Of a DNA stretch of 49,550 nucleotides, positions 16,776 to 23,852 are shown in pieces. Within the stretch, counting starts at the first letter, position 1. Each line of letters opens with the position of its first letter. Source of the DNA: Deltaproteobacteria bacterium (GTDB taxonomy: Bacteria; Desulfobacterota; Binatia; UTPRO1); the NCBI GenBank assembly GCA_029262315.1, contig JAJCZP010000149.1, positions 1 to 49,550 on the forward strand, read 5' to 3'. The position numbers and the translations under genes are program-made. A model generated the notes under the pieces. That model had not been told where the DNA came from. It was given only the letters and a program-made list of their open reading frames with translations, and made no database searches.

Positions 16776-17867
16776 ATGCGTAGATCCAACCTGATGCGAA
16801 TTGTCACGATGCTGCTGGCCGTTGTCCTGGTAGCGCCAAGCGTCGCCAATGCCGGGCCGAGAGACGACGCGCAAGACCTGGCGGATGCCATTCGGACGTT
16901 CGGCTATCCCGCCGAGGCGGCGGAGATCGAGGCGCTGGTAGCCGGAATGTCCGACGGCGAAGTACAGACTCTGGCCGACACGGGGATCCGAGGGATCACC
17001 GCCGGCCTCTACGAGTTCTTGGATGCCGAGGAAGTCGCCGTCTCGCTGGGCGCGCCTATGGCGACCGAGCGGCCGTCGTTGAGCGGGCAATCGAGCGGCG
17101 TGGTCAGAATGCAGGATCGGAGTACTGGCCTACCAGTCGGCGACTATCCGGACACTCTTTCCTGTCCGACTTCGCCGACTCGCTCGAACTTCCAGACCGT
17201 GTTCGCCCTGCACACAGCATTCGTCGTCGCGAAGGATGTCGCGAAGATCGCGCAGCATGCCCTGGAAGCAGGCAAGTACGGTTGCCTGACCGTCGTGGTC
17301 GGGATCGGCGTCGGCGGGAATCCGCAGACCCCGATCTGCATCGCGCTTCAGATCGCGTTTGCCATCGTCGACGTTGCGTTGGAAGTCGCGTTTGACGCCA
17401 TCGATCTCGTGGACCGCTGCGATGGGGGCATCGATGCTGCCGAGATCGAGGGGGCCTACGAGCGGTTGGACCATCTCCACACCGATCTCGGGACCCACGA
17501 TACGGACATCAAGGACGATATCCTGGTGCACGACACTGATATCAAGGCCCTCCTCGCCGATATCATCACCCGGCTCGCCCGCATGGAGGGCACGCTCGAC
17601 CTCATCAAGAAGAGCCAGGCCGAGATCGCGATGAACCGCAGGCTGAAGATCCGGCCCAGCGTCTTCTACGAGGAGCGGCTCGACGAGATCTGTGATCTCG
17701 CGCAGGAGGCAGTGGACGACCTCCCCGTCGTCTACCTGATCGCGGGCAAGGCCCAGAATCTCGTCGACGACGGCATGGCGTTCAAGATAACGGATCCGAA
17801 GCGGGCGGCCGACGAGTGCATCAAGGCGCACGAACTCGCGACCAAGCGCTCGCAGACGCTGCAGTAG
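16776..17867 (+). CDS. Secreted protein of unknown function
   Basis: 363 aa from ATG 16776 (GGAGG 8 bp upstream). A clear signal peptide (MRRSNLMRIVTMLLAVVLVA, cleavage after SVANA) is followed by an acidic helical N-terminal part, a Gly/Ile-rich hydrophobic stretch around residues 155-200 (YGCLTVVVGIGVGG ... IALQIAFAIVDVALEVAF), and a heptad-like region with repeated H-D-T-D-I-K (about 235-270) that looks like a coiled coil. I do not recognise the family. It lies 72 bp after the disintegrin-like gene in the same direction, and a strong hairpin follows, so the two probably form one transcription unit. Confidence 0.75.
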   Translation: MRRSNLMRIVTMLLAVVLVAPSVANAGPRDDAQDLADAIRTFGYPAEAAEIEALVAGMSDGEVQTLADTGIRGITAGLYEFLDAEEVAVSLGAPMATERPSLSGQSSGVVRMQDRSTGLPVGDYPDTLSCPTSPTRSNFQTVFALHTAFVVAKDVAKIAQHALEAGKYGCLTVVVGIGVGGNPQTPICIALQIAFAIVDVALEVAFDAIDLVDRCDGGIDAAEIEGAYERLDHLHTDLGTHDTDIKDDILVHDTDIKALLADIITRLARMEGTLDLIKKSQAEIAMNRRLKIRPSVFYEERLDEICDLAQEAVDDLPVVYLIAGKAQNLVDDGMAFKITDPKRAADECIKAHELATKRSQTLQ

Positions 17868-17899
17868 CAGTCTGACGTAGGCGTCTGATAGTCTTCGGA

Positions 17900-17929
17900 G
17901 AGGCGGGGCTGCCTGGGCAGCCTCGCCTC
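17900..17929 (+). terminator. Hairpin terminator after the 16776 gene
   Basis: A 30-nt near-perfect palindrome: GAGGCG-G-GGCTGCC pairs with GGCAGCC-T-CGCCTC, a 14-bp stem with a tight loop, beginning 32 nt after the stop codon. The following bases (TGCTTGTGTCTGCTTC) are moderately T-rich. It lies only 5 nt before the annotated GTG start of the next gene. Confidence 0.6.
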
Positions 17930-17934
17930 TGCTT

Positions 17935-19026
17935 GTGTCTGCTTCGGAAACCTCAACACGCGCTTCAGCGGACGTGTCTCGACTCGTGGCACGGGTGCCG
18001 GCGCGGGGCTTCATCGCCTCCCCCCTCTACGACGCCGCGTTCTTCATTCTCGCGCCGCTTCTAGCGCTCGTGCTGGTAGAGCTGCTGGCGGCGTGGCCGT
18101 GGGCAAGTAACGTGCGGTTCGCGGGCGGCGTGATGGAGAGCCGCGCGATCTTCTTCGTGCTCGTCTGGTCGCACGCGCACGCCGTTGCGGTCTTCTTTCG
18201 CAGCCACGGCAATCACGACATCTTCGTGCAGCACCGGTTTGCGTTCGTCGGTGTGCCGATCCTCTTGTTCGTGGGTCTCATGGGCTCGGATTGGGTCATG
18301 GTGTGCGCGCTGGTTTTGGCCCCGTTCTGGGCGGTCTACCACATCGGAATGCAGAACTTCGGACTCTGCCGGATCTACGACGTGCGTTGGGGGAACCCGC
18401 CGGAGATGGGACGCACCCTCGACTACTGGCTGCACCAGTTCATCAACATCGCACCGTTTCTCGCCGGCTGGAGCCTGCTGCCCCACCTCCAGTCGTTCCG
18501 CGTCTTCGACCGAGTAGGATGGGAAGCTCCGTCACGGTGGTTGGAAGCACACCAGTCGATCGAGGGCGCACTCTCCGAGGTCCTGCTCGTCGCCGGACCG
18601 CTCTACCTGGCGTTCTACCTCTACTCGTACTGGCGGCTGACGCAGCAGGGCTACCGGCTCTGCCCCCAGAAGATCGCGCTCCTTGGCACCACGGCCGTCG
18701 TGTCGATCGGTGCGTGGGGATTCCTCAGCGCCTGGAAGGCCGTCTTCGTGATGAACTTCTTCCACGGGTTGCAGTACTTCGCGCTCGTCTGGTGGACCGA
18801 GCGGCGAAATCTCGGCCACGTGACCGGCTTGGAACGCATGCGGTTCGGTACGCCGGTGCTCCTCGTTGCCTTTGCCGCGATCACACTCCTGGTGGGCGTC
18901 GTCTTCCAGACGTATGGTCGCAACTACACCATGCTGCGCTGGGCTGCGGCGGTCGGGCTGATCATCTCGCTCATGCACTACTGGTATGACGGCTTCGTGT
19001 GGTCGGTTCGCAGGCGCGAGGTGTAG
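17935..19026 (+). CDS. Polytopic membrane protein of unknown function
   Basis: 363 aa from GTG 17935; GTGs at 17974, 17986 and 17995 are also possible, and a terminator hairpin just upstream makes a later start plausible. About eight hydrophobic segments are visible. Conserved-looking polar motifs within or between them are SHAHAVAVFFRSHGNHDIF, YHIGMQNFGL, NFFHGLQYFALVWW and, at the end, LMHYWYDGFVWSVRRRE. The many buried His residues recall di-iron or haem-handling membrane enzymes, but I cannot assign a family. Its stop codon overlaps the start of the HTTM gene, so the two are coupled. Confidence 0.8.
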   Translation: MSASETSTRASADVSRLVARVPARGFIASPLYDAAFFILAPLLALVLVELLAAWPWASNVRFAGGVMESRAIFFVLVWSHAHAVAVFFRSHGNHDIFVQHRFAFVGVPILLFVGLMGSDWVMVCALVLAPFWAVYHIGMQNFGLCRIYDVRWGNPPEMGRTLDYWLHQFINIAPFLAGWSLLPHLQSFRVFDRVGWEAPSRWLEAHQSIEGALSEVLLVAGPLYLAFYLYSYWRLTQQGYRLCPQKIALLGTTAVVSIGAWGFLSAWKAVFVMNFFHGLQYFALVWWTERRNLGHVTGLERMRFGTPVLLVAFAAITLLVGVVFQTYGRNYTMLRWAAAVGLIISLMHYWYDGFVWSVRRREV

Positions 19027-20603
19027 TGCCGCTCGCCGCGTTGCGGGATCGACTGTTCGCTATCGATGGGCGGTCTTTGGCCGCGTTCCGGATCGGGATC
19101 GGTGCGCTCGTTGTCGTGGATCTTCTGACGCGGTCCGCAGCCCTCGAGCAGCATTACAGCGATCGCGGGGTGTTGCCGCGCGAGGCCTTCGCGCGGCTTT
19201 TCCTCTCGAGCGACTGGCACTGGTCGATCCACCTCTGGACGGGCAGCGTCGCTGGGCAAGCCGTCCTCTTCACGGTTGCCGCGGGGGCCGCATGTGCGTT
19301 GATCGTCGGCTATCGCACCCGCGTGGCCGCTGTGGTCACGTGGCTGCTGCTGGTGTCGGTGCAGGCGCGGAATCCCATGGTGCTCTACGGCGCCGATCAG
19401 TTGCTCCGTCTGCTGCTGTTCTGGTCGATGTTCTTGCCGCTGGGCTCCATGTGGTCGATCGACCGGCTGCGCGGCGTGACGGCGCCGGGCCAACTCCCCC
19501 GACACCTCTCGATGGGCTCGGCGGCGCTCCTGCTGCAGCCGGGTGTGATGTACTTCTTTTCGGGGCTGCTGAAGCAGAATCCGGCGTGGTTCTCCGGCGA
19601 TGCGATCTTCTACGCCTTGTCCGCCGACACGTACGCGAAGCCGCTTGCTCGATACCTGCTGAGCTACCCGGCGGTTCTCGAGGGGCTCAGCCATGTCGTT
19701 CCCTGGATGGAGATGCTCACCCCCGTGATCCTGTTCGTCCCCTGGGCGACGGTGGTGTTCCGGATGGCGGGGATGCTCCTCCTCGTCGTTTTCCACGTGG
19801 GGATCGCATCGGTGCTCGTCACGGGGTTGTTTCAGTTGGTTGCGATCGTGGGATTGCTGCCGTTCATCCCGAGTCGGGTGTGGGATCGCCTGCCGACGAT
19901 GCTGCGTCTGCGTCACGTCCTGCGACCGATCGTCGAGCGGCTCGCGCTGTTCTTTCGACCTTCCATGCCGCCACGACGCGCGTCGCCGGCACCATGGATA
20001 TCGAAGGTGGTCCAGGGCCTCGTCGCTGGACTGTTCGCCTACGTCCTTCTCTGGAACGTCACGGGCTTGCGGGTCGAGGAGTATTCAGCGCGGCACTCCC
20101 TGCCCTGGGCCCGCGAGTGGTGGGCCGCAGGCCACCAGGGCGTGCCGCTGTCGTTTCGGGACTACGCCGTCGAGCGGATGATGGGCGGCATCGGCGGCAT
20201 CGGCCGGGTCGCGCACCTGCATCAGCGGTGGGACATGTTCTACCGCGTCGGACCCGAGATCCGCGGCTGGCCCCTGGTTGTCGGTACCACGAAAGACGCT
20301 CGCCAGATCAGCGTGCTCGAAGAGGGTCGGTCGTTCGAGGGCGCGACGCACCCGAAGCCCGACGCACCGCTCGCCTTCTATCCCGGCGCGCGGTGGCTAG
20401 TGTACTTCACGTATCTCCGCACACCCGGGGTACGGCCAGCGCGAGAACTGCTGCCGGCGGTCGTCACCCGAGACTGGACTCGACAACATCCGGAGAGCAC
20501 GCTCGGAGCGCTCAAGATTCTCTTCGTCCAGGAGTCGACCACCCCCGGCATTCCACCGTCCACGCAACAGGAGGTCTGGTACGACGGCCCTGCGCCAGAC
20601 TGA
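19026..20603 (+). CDS. HTTM-domain membrane protein (gamma-carboxylase-like fold)
   Basis: 525 aa. The start is GTG 19026, sharing one base with the preceding stop (TAGTG); an upstream GTG at 18999 is in frame. The N-terminal two-thirds match HTTM proteins (horizontally transferred transmembrane domain, related to vitamin-K-dependent gamma-carboxylase): AAFRIGIGALVVVDLLTRS, VGYRTRVAAVVTWLLLVS, YGADQLLRLLLFWSMFLP, and VMYFFSGLLKQNPAWFSGDA. The soluble C terminus (about 350-525) carries WDMFYRVGPE and WPLVVGTT. Substrates of bacterial HTTM proteins are mostly unknown. Coupling to the His-rich membrane protein upstream suggests a joint complex. Confidence 0.85.
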   Translation: MPLAALRDRLFAIDGRSLAAFRIGIGALVVVDLLTRSAALEQHYSDRGVLPREAFARLFLSSDWHWSIHLWTGSVAGQAVLFTVAAGAACALIVGYRTRVAAVVTWLLLVSVQARNPMVLYGADQLLRLLLFWSMFLPLGSMWSIDRLRGVTAPGQLPRHLSMGSAALLLQPGVMYFFSGLLKQNPAWFSGDAIFYALSADTYAKPLARYLLSYPAVLEGLSHVVPWMEMLTPVILFVPWATVVFRMAGMLLLVVFHVGIASVLVTGLFQLVAIVGLLPFIPSRVWDRLPTMLRLRHVLRPIVERLALFFRPSMPPRRASPAPWISKVVQGLVAGLFAYVLLWNVTGLRVEEYSARHSLPWAREWWAAGHQGVPLSFRDYAVERMMGGIGGIGRVAHLHQRWDMFYRVGPEIRGWPLVVGTTKDARQISVLEEGRSFEGATHPKPDAPLAFYPGARWLVYFTYLRTPGVRPARELLPAVVTRDWTRQHPESTLGALKILFVQESTTPGIPPSTQQEVWYDGPAPD

Positions 20604-20636
20604 TGGCTCCGCGATCCAGATGGCCTTGGCGGCGTT

Positions 20637-20835
20637 TTCGCCGCCGATCAGGCTGCTGCGCGCAGGGCGATCACGCAGCTGCATCCTGAACGGATCCGGT
20701 TCACGCCGATCGCGCTCCCGACCGGCGAGCGCACGTACTAGTTCGAGGCCAGGCTCGCCCTCGGGCGGATCACAACCCTCGTCAGGCAGAATGACGTAAG
20801 TGTCCCCGACCGTCCCCAGTTGGAACCAGATTCAC
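20637..20835 (+). pseudogene. C-terminal fragment of a large serine recombinase
   Basis: Reads AARRAITQLHPERIRFTPIA then LPTGERTY, an in-frame stop at 20739, and on with FEARLALGRITTLVRQN. The pattern 'L....I.FTP.E..G.R.Y.F.G...LG' is the ending of large serine recombinases. Only the tail is present and it is interrupted by a stop codon. It is a second type of recombinase trace in the island, just before attachment repeat copy 3. Confidence 0.5.
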
Positions 20836-20914
20836 AAGTGGTTGCGGGAGATGGATCTACTGCGGAGAGCGGAAGCCGCATGATGGCGGCCCAAGGTCCA
20901 CTCTGGGCACGTTC

Positions 20915-20999
20915 GAGCCACATCCAGCCACATCGGCGCGGAGAAATCCTAACGTTTCCTGCGCTTCCTGAAGTTTTCGACTCCCTTCTGCTCCACTTT
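20915..20999 (+). repeat. Island attachment repeat, copy 3
   Basis: Arm repeat at 20915-20934 (identical to copies 1 and 2) and tRNA-Ala 3' core at 20976-20999, spacing 61 bp. One base of the core differs (TTCGACTCCC instead of TTCGAATCCC). Marks the junction of modules 3 and 4. Confidence 0.75.
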
Positions 21000-21200
21000 C
21001 AACTTTCTTCCTGCTGAAACTTGGCGGGTGTCCTCGCCGGTGGCGGTGGATGAAAGATTCCCCTTCCCTGTCCGTCTAACCGAAGACTAGCGTCCGCACG
21101 CGATCACGCCGCGGCTGGTCTGGTGTGGGGCGGCCGTCTCCGCCATGTGCTGGATGTAGGCTTTCACCACGATCGGGCTCGGCACCCGTGGAGGTGAGCA

Positions 21201-22601
21201 ATGTCGATTTGGGGAAGATGGCGGGGCCGGGCTGGCCCATCGCGGTTGCCGACGCCGGCAGCCGAGCGATTTCACCTGGTGCTCACCTACTACCAGCGCG
21301 AACCAGCCTACTCCCTGGGGCTGGCGTGCATCTCCGCCTACGTCAAGCGCGAACTCGACGACGTGAGCGTGCACATGGTGCCCCTCTTCCTGGGTGACGA
21401 TCCGGACGAGTACGTCCGCCACGTGACGGCGCTAGAGCCGCATCTGATCGCGGTCGCGGCGATGCATCCGACGTGGATGCCGACCCAGCCCTATCTCGAC
21501 GCGCTCAAGCGCGCGTGTCCGGTAACGCCGGTCATCGTCGGTGGCTATCAGACCATCGTGAGCCCACACGACACATTGGCGTATCCTGGCGTCGACTACG
21601 TGTGTCTCGGCGACGGCGAAGAGCCGATGGTTGCGCTGATCCGGCGCCTTCGGGGTGAGGCGGACCCGACGCTCGCCATTCCTGGCGTCCTGGAGCGGAC
21701 GATGACCAACGCCAGGCAGGACGCCACCCCGGTACTCGTGCGAGATCTCACCGGGATGCCATTCCCCGACTACACCATTTTCGAGCGTGACGGGGACATC
21801 GACTACCTGAGCCCACGTGCGGTGCAATCACGATCATTGACGACGCTCCCCGTGGTGAGCGGCCGCGGCTGCCCTTACCGGTGCACCTATTGCGCCAACA
21901 CGACGCTTCTCGAGCTGTACGGCGGCAAAGGGGGGCTCCTGCGCAAGTACGATTCCCAGGCGTTCGTCCTCGAGTTGGCCCGCCTACGCGACCGCTACGG
22001 CGTCGAGTTCTTCCAGTTCTGGGATGAGGAGTTCGTCTACGACCGGCGCTACACAGATCGCCTACTGGAACTCTACCGTGATGTCGTCGGCCTCCCGTTC
22101 TCGATGTTCGTCCGCATCGAGGGCATGAGCGAGAGTCTGTGCAAGCATGCTGCGGCCTGCGGGTGTCACACCATGTGGTTCGGCGTCGAGAGCGGTTCGG
22201 AGGCCTACCGTCGTACGCACCTGAACCGCCGGATGAGCAATCAGCAGATTCTTGACGCCACCGCGACGGCCCGCCGCCACGGCATCAAGCTCATGACCTT
22301 CAACATGGTCGGCATGCCGTTCGAGACGCTCGACGACATCCGGGCGACGTTCGCGCTGACCCGGACAATCGCGCCGGAACTGAACGTGGTGAGCCAGTAC
22401 TTCCCCCTCCCCGGCACGCCCATGTACGAGGTCGTACGGCGCCATGGACTGCTCCTCCCGCAATCGGAGGAGCAACAGATGTGGCCCCTCGGTCGTCTGA
22501 ACATCCGCGAGCACGACGGGGGAATCTCGGGGCATGACATGCGTCAGATCGCAACCGAGATCATGCAGTATCTCGAGGAGCACACACTCTGTGATGCGTA
22601 G
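21201..22601 (+). CDS. B12-binding-type radical SAM enzyme
   Basis: 466 aa, ATG preceded by GGAGGTGAG. Residues about 25-170 form a Rossmann-like cobalamin-binding-type domain (YSLGLACISAYVKRE, VIVGGYQTIVS, VDYVCLGDGEEPM) that lacks a D-x-H-x-x-G motif, so cobalamin would bind base-off without a His ligand, if at all. The radical SAM core starts at C224-x3-C228-x2-C231 (GRGCPYRCTYCAN) and continues with FFQFWDEEF, GVESGSE and FNMVGMPFET. Members do methylations, ring closures and oxidations on polyketides, glycans and phosphonates. First gene of the operon at 21201-29016; its reaction is unknown. Confidence 0.85.
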   Translation: MSIWGRWRGRAGPSRLPTPAAERFHLVLTYYQREPAYSLGLACISAYVKRELDDVSVHMVPLFLGDDPDEYVRHVTALEPHLIAVAAMHPTWMPTQPYLDALKRACPVTPVIVGGYQTIVSPHDTLAYPGVDYVCLGDGEEPMVALIRRLRGEADPTLAIPGVLERTMTNARQDATPVLVRDLTGMPFPDYTIFERDGDIDYLSPRAVQSRSLTTLPVVSGRGCPYRCTYCANTTLLELYGGKGGLLRKYDSQAFVLELARLRDRYGVEFFQFWDEEFVYDRRYTDRLLELYRDVVGLPFSMFVRIEGMSESLCKHAAACGCHTMWFGVESGSEAYRRTHLNRRMSNQQILDATATARRHGIKLMTFNMVGMPFETLDDIRATFALTRTIAPELNVVSQYFPLPGTPMYEVVRRHGLLLPQSEEQQMWPLGRLNIREHDGGISGHDMRQIATEIMQYLEEHTLCDA

Positions 22602-22607
22602 ACCCTA

Positions 22608-23852
22608 GTGAGGCTCGAACTCGAGAGTCCCGCGGATCGGCGACTCGCCGGACGGAGTGAGATGTTGAGCGGATGGGTGGGCGCGCCACACGGCTCGGTT
22701 GCGCTCAGTGCGACCTGCGGGGGACGGCCGATCGTACTCCGTCCGTTCCGTCATCCGGCGACGTACGCGGGCGCTGAGCGGCAGGGCTTCTGGGGCTACC
22801 TCATCGTCCAGGAGCACCTCGACGCGCTACGCAACGACCAACTCGTCGTGTGCTTCCGTGCTGACGGGCAGGAGATCGCCGCGGCGCCTCTTGGTGTCTC
22901 CCCGATCGCCGTCGCAATGGCGCGTGACCATCCGCTCAATCTGCAGCGGTATCCAGTGACGGCGGGCTCGCCCGTTCCAGACGAGCCGCCGCCGTGGACC
23001 CTCGCCTTTCCAGGCCTCGGTGGCGTCGGGGGAGCATCGCTGAACGACCTGATGCGCCGGAACATGGTGTACGAAGGGTGGGAGACGACCGTCTACCATG
23101 AAGCCGACGACGCCGTGCTGTGGCAACGGATCGTCGGCGAGGGTGGGGCGACCCCGCGCTGGATCGACGGGCATGCCTGCCATGCGGCCGTGGAAGGGCT
23201 CCCACGACGCAGCGCACGCGTCACGGTGCTGCGCGAGCCCCGCGCGCGCCTGCTCTCGATCTTCAACTACAATACCCTGGTCCATCCCGATGAGTTCCGG
23301 TTCCGGACCTTCGACGACTTCGTCCTCACGGCTGCCGCGCGCACCTACGGCCAGGCCTTCGGCCTGCTGCGGGCTGCCGGCGTACCCGTTGCCCCGTCGA
23401 TCGGCGCCGACGAGCTCTACGAGCGAACGCGCCAGGAGCTCGATGAGCACTACGCGTTCGTTGGCATCACCGAGCAGTTCGAGGAGGTCGTGTTCCTCCT
23501 GGCGGCACTCGCAGGATATCAGAGCATCGGGATGTGGTGGCGACTCCTGGCTGCGCCGCGCTCACTAGGCTTGGAGGCACTGGCGCCCCGCGTTCGACGA
23601 GCCCTGGATCGACAACTGGCGCCGGAGATCCGAGTGTATGAAGAGCAGCGGGAGGTGTTCGCCCGGCACGTTGCGGGTCGGGCGCTCGGCCATGGCTTTG
23701 CGCGGTACAAGCACGATGCCGCGGCCGGACCAACGCTGCCCGACGCCTACAAGCTGGCGGAGTGCGTGCGATGGCGCCAGCGCATGCTCCAGTCCGGGAG
23801 AGTACGGCTGGAGCACGAACAGGACGACCCGGCAGCGCGAGGAGCAGCGTGA
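22608..23852 (+). CDS. Sulfotransferase-fold protein, candidate phosphoramidate transferase
   Basis: 414 aa from GTG 22608, 6 bp after the radical SAM stop. A beta-rich N-terminal part (residues 1-110, SGWVGAPHGSVALSA...) precedes a sulfotransferase-like domain: a 5'-phosphate loop at about 135-147 (FPGLGGVGGASLNDLM) and a 3'-phosphate-binding motif at about 207-221 (VLREPRARLLSIFNYN). Known members transfer sulfate from PAPS. In this operon the APS-kinase homologue is expected to make a PAPS-like 3'-phospho nucleotide carrying a phosphoramidate, so this protein may use that donor instead. That is inference; ordinary sulfotransfer remains possible. Its stop overlaps the next start (GTGA). Confidence 0.7.
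   Translation: MRLELESPADRRLAGRSEMLSGWVGAPHGSVALSATCGGRPIVLRPFRHPATYAGAERQGFWGYLIVQEHLDALRNDQLVVCFRADGQEIAAAPLGVSPIAVAMARDHPLNLQRYPVTAGSPVPDEPPPWTLAFPGLGGVGGASLNDLMRRNMVYEGWETTVYHEADDAVLWQRIVGEGGATPRWIDGHACHAAVEGLPRRSARVTVLREPRARLLSIFNYNTLVHPDEFRFRTFDDFVLTAAARTYGQAFGLLRAAGVPVAPSIGADELYERTRQELDEHYAFVGITEQFEEVVFLLAALAGYQSIGMWWRLLAAPRSLGLEALAPRVRRALDRQLAPEIRVYEEQREVFARHVAGRALGHGFARYKHDAAAGPTLPDAYKLAECVRWRQRMLQSGRVRLEHEQDDPAARGAA

Noticed and set aside
18986..20689. 567-codon plus-strand frame overlapping the HTTM gene
   Set aside because: Out-of-frame reading of the HTTM gene, Arg/Gly/Ala-rich without domain content.
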